Assembly (NCBI GenBank): GCA_009773455.1
Contig: WSXU01000008.1
Location: 1-64,000, forward strand
Length of the DNA: 64,000 nt
Direction: 5' to 3'
From: Bacteroidota bacterium
GTDB lineage: Bacteria > Bacteroidota > Bacteroidia > Bacteroidales > Lentimicrobiaceae
This document shows, piece by piece, positions 56,755 to 64,000 of this stretch. The notes beneath the pieces are model-generated. The model worked only from the letters and a program-made list of their open reading frames with translations. It ran no database searches and was not told the DNA's origin. Positions within the stretch are counted from its first letter, which is position 1, and each line of letters starts with the position of its first letter. The position numbers and the translations under genes are program-made.

Positions 56755-57330
56755 TCAGGACGGATTGTCTGAATTTTCGATTGATCTGCGCAATTTTTCA
56801 TACCACTTCTCACCATATTTTCTGATCAGGGAATCCTTCAGAAACACATAAAGCGGAACATTCAGTTTCTTACCCAATTCAAGGGCCGGCCGGCAAATGT
56901 GCCACTGGTGATAATTCACTGCATCAAAATCGTTGTACCGGCTGATCCTTACCGGGTAAAGATGACAGGATACCGGTTTCCTGAATTTTGATTTCCCGGC
57001 TTCCCAGGCCTGCTCGATGGCACAGCCTGCAATCCCTTCTTCATTGAAAACCACAAAGGCACATTCAATCCCGTTGACCAGCGGGGTAACGTAATGACCA
57101 TAGGAATCGTAATCAAAAACACCGGTTTGCTCAATCACATCGATTCCCGCCTGATTCATAAATGGCTTTATGTAATCGAGATTATCTTCAAGTTCGGAGA
57201 TTTCCTGTTCATCAAGGGGGGCACCTGCATCACCCTCAACACAACAGGCACCTTTGCAGATTCCGAGATTGCAAACAAAGCAGACTTTGCCCAGATCGTC
57301 GGAATTGATGGTATCGTCAATTGCTATCAT
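56755..57330 (-). CDS. DUF3109 family protein
   Basis: 191 residues with a Cys-rich N-terminus (VCFVCNLGICKGACCVEGDA) and further cysteines at GIAGCAIEQAW, KPVSCHLYPVRI and HICRPALEL, eight in the region that fits DUF3109 and Fe-S-type CxxC folds. The biochemical role is not known. It stands alone, divergent from the START-like gene and convergent with ferritin. Confidence 0.9.
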   Translation of the reverse strand: MIAIDDTINSDDLGKVCFVCNLGICKGACCVEGDAGAPLDEQEISELEDNLDYIKPFMNQAGIDVIEQTGVFDYDSYGHYVTPLVNGIECAFVVFNEEGIAGCAIEQAWEAGKSKFRKPVSCHLYPVRISRYNDFDAVNYHQWHICRPALELGKKLNVPLYVFLKDSLIRKYGEKWYEKLRRSIENSDNPS

Positions 57331-57487
57331 AGGGCAAAAGTATGGAATTGTGGGTTACAGGACTATAGGATTTCAGTGCCTCACGGCAGGAGGATTATTC
57401 ACCCTGAAGGCCGGCGTTGAGCAAAGAAAGAGGATGTGAACGGTTACTCAGTGTTTTTAACGGAAACTAAAAAATATATGCAAATTA

Positions 57488-57517
57488 TTGTTTATGAAAA
57501 CAGCTTTTATATCTTTG
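57488..57517 (+). promoter_or_regulatory. Bacteroidota-type promoter of the START-like gene
   Basis: TTG at 57488-57490, a 19-bp spacer, then TATCTTTG at 57510-57517. Matches consensus in both elements and spacing. The leader to the ATG at 57536 would be about 12 nt. Confidence 0.7.
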
Positions 57518-57535
57518 TCATTATAAACAGTTTAC

Positions 57536-58219
57536 ATGATTTATACATCAGGCATTCAGATTGTTTCCAGATGGATTCTGTTTTCATTGCTGATGTTTAT
57601 TTCCCTTTCCGCAACCTATGACGATTCCGTTGTATTGCCTCCCGGCAATGAGTCTTCATGGGAGCTGATTGAGAATTCGGAAGGAGTAAAGATTTATCTC
57701 CGCTGGGTTGAGCTTTCCGATAAAATAAAGATCCGTGAAAGGAAAGCAGAAATCATGGTCCATACCACCCTGGATAAAACAATCAAAGCCATTACCGATG
57801 CTGCTGAGATACCGAACTGGATGTCGGGTGTTAAAAAAGTAACTTTGTTACATCGCGAAAGCCCGTCGAAATGGTTTGCTTATACACTCTACGGACTGCC
57901 ATGGCCGTTTAACGACCGGGAAATGATTACCATGTGCACCCTATCGTACAGTTCAGGTAAGGACAAGGCCTATTTAAATATGCGCAGCAGTGATGAAGGC
58001 TATCCTCCCGCCAGGGGGGTTGAGCGACTGACCCACTATAAAGCCAGCTGGGAACTTTTTGAAGTTAAATCCGGGCTTATCCGGATGACATTCATCGCAC
58101 GTTCAGATGACCCTCCTGCCTTTCCACGATGCATTCAGGATCCTGTAATTAAAAAAGTCTTTCACAAAAACATGGTTAACCTCAAAGTGATGCTTGATGG
58201 TAACCGGTCAGGGCATTGA
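57536..58219 (+). CDS. START-like (SRPBCC) lipid-binding domain protein
   Basis: 227 residues with a hydrophobic segment near the start (WILFSLLMFISLSA), perhaps a signal peptide. The rest reads as an SRPBCC/START fold: WELIENSEGVKIYLRW, TTLDKTIKAITDAAEIPNWM, YTLYGLPWPFNDREMI, HYKASWELFEV. START domains bind lipids or sterol-like compounds. Location and ligand are unknown. Convergent with the PLP-enzyme gene. Confidence 0.82.
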   Translation: MIYTSGIQIVSRWILFSLLMFISLSATYDDSVVLPPGNESSWELIENSEGVKIYLRWVELSDKIKIRERKAEIMVHTTLDKTIKAITDAAEIPNWMSGVKKVTLLHRESPSKWFAYTLYGLPWPFNDREMITMCTLSYSSGKDKAYLNMRSSDEGYPPARGVERLTHYKASWELFEVKSGLIRMTFIARSDDPPAFPRCIQDPVIKKVFHKNMVNLKVMLDGNRSGH

Positions 58220-58267
58220 TGCTCTTTTTTTAGGAGCGAACCGGAATCAGTATTCCAGTGTCTGATG

Positions 58268-59566
58268 TTATTTCCACTGCAGTGTATCCAATCCTTCCCT
58301 GACCTCCTGCAGCGAAGGCGTGATCCCAAACAGGAGCGAAGGTTCCAGGAAATACAACTCATGGCTTCGTTTAAACAATTCTTCTCCACCTCCGGTAATG
58401 TTCAACATAATCAGGGCATCTTTTTCTACCAGCCCCTCTTCAACTGCATTCTTCAGAGAAGCTGTAGCTATGGCAGAGGCCGCATAGATGTCGATACCCT
58501 CTTTTTCAAAAAACAATTCTTTTGCATGTCTGGCTTCCAGATTGGTGGCTTTCAGCACATCGCCACCGGCATCGCACATGGCATCGTAAAGCCCACCTGT
58601 GATGGGATACGGAGGTTTCCTGTTCGACAACACCTTGGCATCGATTTCGGATACATGTTCACGGGCAAGGTCATCATTGTAAGGCAACATGGCGCGGGAA
58701 CCTGCTTTCCAGGCCTCGTATATCGGCAGGAACGGGGCATTCTGTGAAACCATCAGTTTCATTTTATTATCACCAAACCGCCCGTCATCAATCAGCCGGA
58801 GGTTGGCCTCCCAGGCTGCGATGGCTCCGGTTCCGCTGCCAACTGCCTGGAAGTAATAATCGGGAATCCGTCCGATGGTGGTAACCGCGGATAAGGTCGT
58901 GGTACCCATCCCATCGCGGCGGGCAACATTCTTTGCACCTCCCTCAGCCAGATAGCCTTCGCATTGTGTCACAAGGTTTGAAAGGTGAATGGCATCGAAA
59001 TAATCACTGCCAAAGGCGGTTACGGCAAGTTTCACACAATCATTCAGGGGTGCATCGAACCACAGGGCATTGATATAGTCGTGCGGAACACAAAGCAGCA
59101 GGGGGATATTGTTATCGGAACAAACCTTTGCAAATGCCCGGGCAGTATTGCCGGCCGAAGCCACCACCAAAACCTGTTTCCGTTCAGGATCAAGCCGGCC
59201 ACACACTGAGTAGGCTTCTGTTTCCTTAAAAGAGCAGGTGTTCATGTTAACCCCCTTCTCAGGCCACCAGCCGCTGAAGGTAATCCACAGATTGCTTAAC
59301 CCCAATGCACTGGCCAGCCCTTCGCTTTTATAAGTTACCGGTGCTGAAGATCCTTTTAATATCCGGCGGATGGGGAGCCAGTCGGCAAAACGATAAAAAC
59401 CCATTGACTCATCCCTGAGTTGTAACAGCTTATTTGCATAGATCGCCCTGATCAATGCTGGTTTCTCTTCACCCGGTGCATCAAGCATCCAACCGGTATC
59501 GTCGAATATTCTTCCTGTTGCCTGAGATTGAAGTCTGTATTTTGTTGGGATGAATGTTTCTTCCAT
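58268..59566 (-). CDS. Cysteate synthase-like PLP enzyme (threonine synthase fold)
   Basis: 432 residues of fold-type II. The PLP lysine is Lys114 in TCSFKETEAYSVCGR; a phosphate-binding GSGTGAIAAW and the C-terminal NITGGGEELF segment are present. The overall sequence (GWWPEKGVNMNT before the lysine) looks closer to methanogen cysteate synthase than to threonine synthase, and Bacteroidota that make sulfonolipids need cysteate. Threonine synthase cannot be ruled out by eye. The frame is open from 59725, but that part spans repeat DNA and a promoter element. Confidence 0.7.
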   Translation of the reverse strand: MEETFIPTKYRLQSQATGRIFDDTGWMLDAPGEEKPALIRAIYANKLLQLRDESMGFYRFADWLPIRRILKGSSAPVTYKSEGLASALGLSNLWITFSGWWPEKGVNMNTCSFKETEAYSVCGRLDPERKQVLVVASAGNTARAFAKVCSDNNIPLLLCVPHDYINALWFDAPLNDCVKLAVTAFGSDYFDAIHLSNLVTQCEGYLAEGGAKNVARRDGMGTTTLSAVTTIGRIPDYYFQAVGSGTGAIAAWEANLRLIDDGRFGDNKMKLMVSQNAPFLPIYEAWKAGSRAMLPYNDDLAREHVSEIDAKVLSNRKPPYPITGGLYDAMCDAGGDVLKATNLEARHAKELFFEKEGIDIYAASAIATASLKNAVEEGLVEKDALIMLNITGGGEELFKRSHELYFLEPSLLFGITPSLQEVREGLDTLQWK

Positions 59567-59898
59567 TGGCCATGAGTGATTGGGATGGGCAAATTTAAGG
59601 AAAACCCTGCGATTGCGGATTGCGGATTTGAAGAAAGAGACCCGGGGACAAGGGGAAATGGGGACTCGGGGAAACTTCAGATTGTGGATTGTGGATTTCT
59701 GATTCAGGAATTTGAATCGAAACACAAAGTAGTTTCTTACTCCTTAACCGCCATAGGCGGGCAAGCTCCTTATTGCCAAATGCATACTGAATAGTGCCGA
59801 CTTCCGACATCTGACATCTGACTTCTAACCTCTGACATCTGACTTCCAAAATAGACTTAACTTCATTTCACATATCTTTACCTCACAAAATAAACCAG
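59567..59898. other. Repetitive intergenic region between the PLP-enzyme and S4 genes
   Basis: 332 bp between divergent genes. Holds the PLP-enzyme promoter, low-complexity tracts (GATTGCGGATT and GGGGACAAGGGG types at about 59608-59700, TCTGACATCTGA type at about 59805-59850) and a seven-of-eight -7 match TATCTTTA (59872-59879) before the S4 gene. Confidence 0.65.
59590..59597 (-). promoter_or_regulatory. Promoter -7 element of the PLP-enzyme gene
   Basis: TAAATTTG on the minus strand fits TAnnTTTG. It lies inside the extended frame, so it supports the ATG at 59566. Confidence 0.55.
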
Positions 59899-60126
59899 AT
59901 GAAAGAATTCACCCTTGAAGCCCCCCACGAATACATCCAGTTAAATCAGTTGCTCAAACTTTTAAACCTGGTCGAAACAGGTGGAGAGGCCAACCAGAGT
60001 ATTACCGAAGGACTGGTTAAAGTAAATGGAGCAACAGAATTGCAGAAGCGTAAGAAGCTCAGGCCGGGTGACCGGATTGTTTTTGAAGAACAAACCATTC
60101 TTATAAAAGCTGAAGCACAGCAATGA
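59899..60126 (+). CDS. Small S4 RNA-binding domain protein (YbcJ/RqcP-like)
   Basis: 75 residues, nearly all one S4 domain: IQLNQLLKLLNLVETGGEA, ITEGLVKVNGATELQKRKKLRPGDRIVF. Single S4 proteins of this size bind rRNA or stalled 50S-peptidyl-tRNA complexes; the exact group is not settled from sequence alone. Monocistronic or in a short unit with the BASS gene. Confidence 0.85.
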   Translation: MKEFTLEAPHEYIQLNQLLKLLNLVETGGEANQSITEGLVKVNGATELQKRKKLRPGDRIVFEEQTILIKAEAQQ

Positions 60127-60141
60127 CCGTTCTTCCCTGTT

Positions 60142-60174
60142 TTGTTAATTCTTCACTGATTATTGTTATTTTTG
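60142..60174 (+). promoter_or_regulatory. Possible promoter of the BASS transporter gene
   Basis: TTG at 60142-60144, a 22-bp spacer, then TATTTTTG at 60167-60174, a fit to TAnnTTTG. Spacing is slightly long. Confidence 0.45.
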
Positions 60175-60260
60175 AATGCTGATCCGGGTTGCAGGGACAC
60201 GTCAGGCATTATCCTGTAAAAGTAAACTAATGCACCCGGACCAGTATTGATAAGTCTTCT

Positions 60261-61208
60261 ATGCACGATGATCTGCTTTTACTTGATTCCATCCGGCTGA
60301 ATTTCAGTCAGGCCAGCCTGCACCTGATGAATATCTCTATCGGGTTCATTATGTTTGGTGTTGCCCTTGGTATAAAATGGGAGAACTTTAAAAGCATTTT
60401 CCTGAGCCCGCGAACCGTGATCATCGGGCTCAGCAGCCAGTTCCTCGCCTTGCCCGCGGTTACTTTCATTGCAGTTTGGTTACTGGGTAGTTACATCACC
60501 CCCTCGGTCGCTTTCGGCATGTTGCTGGTGGCTTCCTGCCCCGGAGGCAATATATCAAATTTTATTTCCAGTGTTGCCAGGGCCAATGTCGCTCTTTCGG
60601 TAAGCCTTACGGCCATTGGCACAGTGCTGGCCGTGATTTTCACCCCCCTGAATTTCGCCTTCTGGGGCGGACTTTATTCAACCACCTCTCCCCTGCTGAG
60701 GCCCATACACATCGATCCGTTTGAGATGTTCCAGACGGTGGTGATTTTATTGGGAATACCGGTAGCTGCAGGCATTATTTTTTCACAGAAACTTCCCGGA
60801 ATCACCCGCGTAATTCAGAAACCAATTGAAAAATTATCCATTCTTGTTTTTGCAGCATTTGTATTTCTGGCCTTCAGGAATAATTACGAATATTTTATCC
60901 GCTACATCAATTGGATTCTGATTATTGTCTTCATACACAATGCACTCGCGCTGGCAACCGGTTACTATTTTGCCGGAGCCTTTGGCCTCAACCGCAGCGA
61001 CCGCCGCACCATTTCCATCGAAACGGGCATACAGAATTCGGGTCTTGGCCTTGTGCTGCTTTTTAACCCGAAAATTTTTCCTCCGGAACTAAATATGGGT
61101 GGTATGGCTTTTATTGCAGCCTGGCGGGGGATCTGGCACATAATTTCCGGCCTCAGCCTTGCCACATTATGGTCGTTCAGACGTTCAGACCAAAAAGTTA
61201 CCGGATAG
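60261..61208 (+). CDS. Bile acid:sodium symporter (BASS) family protein
   Basis: 315 residues with nine to ten hydrophobic segments. MLLVASCPGGNISNFISSVA and the later GIQNSGLGLVLLF are characteristic of BASS carriers, which move organic anions with sodium. The substrate of bacterial members is usually unclear. It ends 10 bp before the acyltransferase gene, so the two are likely co-transcribed. Confidence 0.9.
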   Translation: MHDDLLLLDSIRLNFSQASLHLMNISIGFIMFGVALGIKWENFKSIFLSPRTVIIGLSSQFLALPAVTFIAVWLLGSYITPSVAFGMLLVASCPGGNISNFISSVARANVALSVSLTAIGTVLAVIFTPLNFAFWGGLYSTTSPLLRPIHIDPFEMFQTVVILLGIPVAAGIIFSQKLPGITRVIQKPIEKLSILVFAAFVFLAFRNNYEYFIRYINWILIIVFIHNALALATGYYFAGAFGLNRSDRRTISIETGIQNSGLGLVLLFNPKIFPPELNMGGMAFIAAWRGIWHIISGLSLATLWSFRRSDQKVTG

Positions 61209-61218
61209 CCATCCTGCC

Positions 61219-62553
61219 ATGCGAGACGTAGAAAAACCATCACTCCGTTACACCCTGCTCTTCAGACTGGTCAGGTTTTATTTCTACATTTTCTTTAAAA
61301 AAATTACCCTAACGGGTAATAATCACATCCCGGCAGATACACCGGTTATTTTTGCCTCCAACCATCAGAATGCCCTGATGGATGCCCTGGCCATGCTTTT
61401 TACGGTTAACCGGCCGGTTGTCTTTCTGGCAAGGGCCGATATTTTTAAAAACGAGAGAATAGCCAGGCTCCTGAATTTCCTGAAAATACTACCGGTGTAC
61501 CGCATCCGCGACGGGATTGAATCCATGGGAAATAATTCGCAGACTTTCGATAAAACGGTGCAGGTGCTTCAATCCGGAACACCCATTGGCATCCTTCCCG
61601 AAGGATCACATACCCACATCAAGCGATTACAACAACTGAAAAAGGGAATTTGCCGCATTGCCTTTCAGGCTGCCGAAAGCAGTGATTTCAAACTCAACAT
61701 CCAACTAGTCCCGGTAGGTCTCGACTACACCAACTATCAGAATGCAGGAACCCATCTGCTGGTTAACTTCGGCACACCGATACCCGTTTCCGGATATTAT
61801 GACCTGTACCGGGAAAACCCTCAGAAAGCCATTGCTCTACTGCGTGATGACCTGGCCGATGCTTTGAAAAAGGTGATGATCCATGTTGAAAACGAGCTGT
61901 ATTATCATACCATTCAGTCGCTGACCGGGATGCTTGAAACTGATTACATCAGAAACCGGGGGTTGGCCGACAAACGGGAAAACCGTTTTTCCGCTTCCCG
62001 TGAAATCATCAGGCAGATAGAAACGGCTGCCTCTGAAAACAGACTGGATCTGAGTGAAGTAGAAACCGGATTGGAATCCTATAAGAAAATACTTGACCGG
62101 CATCACTTAAAAGACCGCCTTTTTCAATCTCCTCCGTCTTCAGCATGGTCGCTGGCAGTATCCGTGCTGATCTCAGTGTTGTTGCTCCCTGTTCATTTGT
62201 ACGGCTTCATAACCAACTATCTGCCCTACAAAATCCCTGTCGTGATTTCGGCTAAAATGAAAGATTCCCAGTTTATCAGTTCGGTAAATTTCGGGTTAAG
62301 TTTCTTCCTGTTCCCTGTCTGGTATTTTATCCTGTTGTTTTTTCTGCAGATTATCCCAATCCCGTATTACCTTGATCTGCTGATCCTGATTTCATGGCCG
62401 GTTACCGGGCTGTTTACTTTCTACCACTACGTGTATTTCCGCAGGTTGACAGGCAGCATCAGGTTATGGTGGCTGAAGCTCCGGCATCCTGAACAATACA
62501 ATAGCCTGGTTGAACTGAGGGAAAAAATTGCCGGAAAAATAAATCTGATATAA
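61219..62553 (+). CDS. PlsC-like acyltransferase with C-terminal membrane helices
   Basis: 444 residues. The acyltransferase core has FASNHQNALMDALAML (catalytic His in the NHxNxxxD variant), VFLARADIFKN, and ILPEGSHTHIKRL as the substrate-binding block. The C-terminal third has two to three hydrophobic helices. Bacteroidota carry several related enzymes, probably acylating lysophospholipid or similar. The frame is open upstream to 61159, overlapping the BASS gene; the ATG at 61219 is chosen. Confidence 0.88.
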   Translation: MRDVEKPSLRYTLLFRLVRFYFYIFFKKITLTGNNHIPADTPVIFASNHQNALMDALAMLFTVNRPVVFLARADIFKNERIARLLNFLKILPVYRIRDGIESMGNNSQTFDKTVQVLQSGTPIGILPEGSHTHIKRLQQLKKGICRIAFQAAESSDFKLNIQLVPVGLDYTNYQNAGTHLLVNFGTPIPVSGYYDLYRENPQKAIALLRDDLADALKKVMIHVENELYYHTIQSLTGMLETDYIRNRGLADKRENRFSASREIIRQIETAASENRLDLSEVETGLESYKKILDRHHLKDRLFQSPPSSAWSLAVSVLISVLLLPVHLYGFITNYLPYKIPVVISAKMKDSQFISSVNFGLSFFLFPVWYFILLFFLQIIPIPYYLDLLILISWPVTGLFTFYHYVYFRRLTGSIRLWWLKLRHPEQYNSLVELREKIAGKINLI

Positions 62554-62610
62554 AGTGATTTCACCTTCCGGGTAAGCACACGCTATAATTATCTCGTCAA
62601 AAGGGTTTAA

Positions 62611-63984
62611 CTACCGGCCGAATTTGTACATAATACCGAACCCCAGACCATATTCAGGTCCCCCTGATTTGTAAAAGAGTTCTTTTACCCTGGGCCTGAT
62701 GAATGGTTGTACCTGGAAGACCATTCCTTTCCATTGCTTTTCCAGCCCGATAGAGAAAACAAGGTTGTTGAACAGGACTGCATCGCCTTTGGCCCTGAAA
62801 TCCTCGCGACGGGGAGGTCCCAGTGAATCTGGCCCGTGATCAAACCCCATGCGCTGGTTCAGCAGAAGGTCCAGATCTGTTCCCACAGATAAGCCGACTC
62901 CGAAATTCCGTGGAAGCGGGAATGTATAACCCAACGCAACAGGCAGCTGAATAAGGTTGCTCTGAATATCAATGCCTGTCGCATGATCATGGCCGTTAAG
63001 ATGTTCTTCAATAGGATGATTTTTTCTGTGATGATCATGCCGGTCAAAATCATCCTTAGTATCGAAATGCTCTGTCTTCAGATCAGCATACTTCAGACCA
63101 ATGGTCAGGCCAAGCCTGTTTTCAAAACTTATATTGCCCTTTAACCCGGCACCATAGCTCTTCCCGGTATACTCAAATCCTGCCCCGGCACCCAAACCGG
63201 AAACGCTGAAAAATGAACCTTTTTCTGCTTTGGATTTCCCGATTTGTGCCTTTCCGTTTGGTTCCTGAACCACCGGATTGGCAGTTCCGTCCGGTTCGGC
63301 CGCTTCAGGAACTATAATGGCCGGTTCGGCCGGCAGCATCTTTTCGTCGGTTTTCTTCACGGATTCCTGTTCAATGCTGTCTTTTACAGTGAGCACCTTC
63401 AGATCTATCCACTGCCCGGGTAATTCTGACGGAGGGGTGACGCGAAAAGTATCGCTGACAACGCTCACAGTATCAGGAAATATAACAGGCTCTGCCGGTA
63501 CGACTGTCTTCATGTTTTTGTCGCTGATGTCGCTGACAGGCAAATTAACCGGAACGATTCCTGACGGGCTTACAAAGGAATCCTTTTCGCCGGGGGTATA
63601 ATCCTTTTGAATATTTGTAATGCCGTTTCCGGCAAGTAAAACGGGTTTTGATGATGAGCTTTCTTTTGCGATATCTCTCAGAGAGTCAGTTGTTGAAATG
63701 TCTTTCTGAATAACAGGAGTAACGGTTTGCATTTCAGGAACCGACATCTGCTTCTTTTCAACCAATGAATCGCCGTTGTTTCTGAATGCATACCAAAGAA
63801 GCATTCCCGCAGATGCTGCTGCAGCAAGGGTGAGGATCATGTACGGACCTCTGAATCCGTTACGCGGCCACAGATGGTTCCTCTTTACATGCTGAACCAC
63901 CTTGTCAATGTCTTGCTCTGTGTACTTTTGATCCAGTCCCTCCAGTTTTTTCCGGATGGCGTCATCAAAATCTTCAGTTTTCAT
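62611..63984 (-). CDS. Outer-membrane beta-barrel protein with anti-sigma-like N-terminus
   Basis: 457 residues. A cytoplasmic start (MKTEDFDDAIRKKLEGLD) resembles the N-end of anti-sigma factors and is followed by one membrane helix at about 46-65. A long low-complexity Ser/Pro/Val linker (about 70-255) follows. The last about 200 residues look like a PorT-type outer membrane beta-barrel (ISFENRLGLTIGLKYADLKT, ends in FGIMYKFGR). The start overlaps an upstream stop TGA by one base (63986-63984), consistent with an upstream sigma-factor gene off the window edge. Function: probable envelope stress signalling, inferred. Confidence 0.75.
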   Translation of the reverse strand: MKTEDFDDAIRKKLEGLDQKYTEQDIDKVVQHVKRNHLWPRNGFRGPYMILTLAAAASAGMLLWYAFRNNGDSLVEKKQMSVPEMQTVTPVIQKDISTTDSLRDIAKESSSSKPVLLAGNGITNIQKDYTPGEKDSFVSPSGIVPVNLPVSDISDKNMKTVVPAEPVIFPDTVSVVSDTFRVTPPSELPGQWIDLKVLTVKDSIEQESVKKTDEKMLPAEPAIIVPEAAEPDGTANPVVQEPNGKAQIGKSKAEKGSFFSVSGLGAGAGFEYTGKSYGAGLKGNISFENRLGLTIGLKYADLKTEHFDTKDDFDRHDHHRKNHPIEEHLNGHDHATGIDIQSNLIQLPVALGYTFPLPRNFGVGLSVGTDLDLLLNQRMGFDHGPDSLGPPRREDFRAKGDAVLFNNLVFSIGLEKQWKGMVFQVQPFIRPRVKELFYKSGGPEYGLGFGIMYKFGR

Positions 63985-64000
63985 CAGCGGGTAATGTTTT

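Overview
The window looks like a chromosome segment from a member of the phylum Bacteroidota. Several lines of evidence agree: promoters carry the TAnnTTTG -7 element typical of the phylum, there is a protein with a type IX secretion (T9SS) C-terminal sorting domain, a TonB-dependent receptor with an N-terminal carboxypeptidase-regulatory-like domain, a bacterial GH3-family protein, a choice-of-anchor L / HYR giant surface protein, and an atpBEFHAG cluster without atpD and atpC. Rubrerythrin, ferritin and a Fur-family regulator suggest a lifestyle exposed to oxygen and iron stress. I cannot name the genus from the sequence alone. No rRNA, tRNA, CRISPR array, intact insertion sequence or prophage was seen.

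Layout. 1-5138 (minus) is the N-terminal 1,712 residues of a giant secreted repeat protein that runs off the left edge; it is open throughout. 5.6-11.1 kb holds an RluB-type pseudouridine synthase with a long repetitive basic N-terminus, a universal stress protein, YraN, an LD-carboxypeptidase and rubrerythrin. 11.7-19.5 kb holds metG, an AT-rich T9SS cargo protein, and a metal module (Fur-family regulator, small Cys/His-rich exported protein, TonB receptor). 19.5-25.9 kb (minus) holds an orphan sensor kinase, a large AsmA-like protein and dxs. 26.0-36.0 kb (plus) holds trkA with two trkH genes, a MATE transporter, two glycosyltransferases, a lipid kinase and hemW. 36.0-44.8 kb holds a nitroreductase, an EEP-family hydrolase, a GH3-LysE gene pair, recJ, a FRG-domain protein and a MacB-like permease. 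45.0-50.8 kb holds purH, mreBCD, a TlpA-like lipoprotein and tadA. 51.0-56.6 kb holds six ATP synthase genes and ferritin. 56.7-64.0 kb holds a DUF3109 protein, a START-like protein, a cysteate-synthase-like PLP enzyme, a small S4 protein, a BASS transporter, a PlsC-like acyltransferase and an outer-membrane protein with an anti-sigma-like N-terminus.

How the genes work together. Most are housekeeping: potassium uptake (TrkA plus TrkH), cell shape (MreBCD), energy (ATP synthase), isoprenoid, purine, translation and repair functions. The parts most worth a second look are the giant surface protein, the repetitive RluB extension, the metal module with a 15-bp inverted repeat overlapping its promoter, the GH3-LysE pair, the cysteate-synthase-like gene (possible sulfonolipid precursor supply), and a dense set of intergenic repeats: a 165-bp inverted-repeat element, a dispersed 55-75-bp repeat, a stem-loop with changing stem and constant loop, and at least five recurring low-complexity families.

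Several open reading frames extend upstream of the true start. Starts were moved downstream for metG, fur, the TonB receptor, dxs, trkA, the MATE gene, the GT2 gene, hemW, tadA, atpE, the cysteate-synthase-like gene and the PlsC-like gene, using promoter position, signal peptides and family boundaries.
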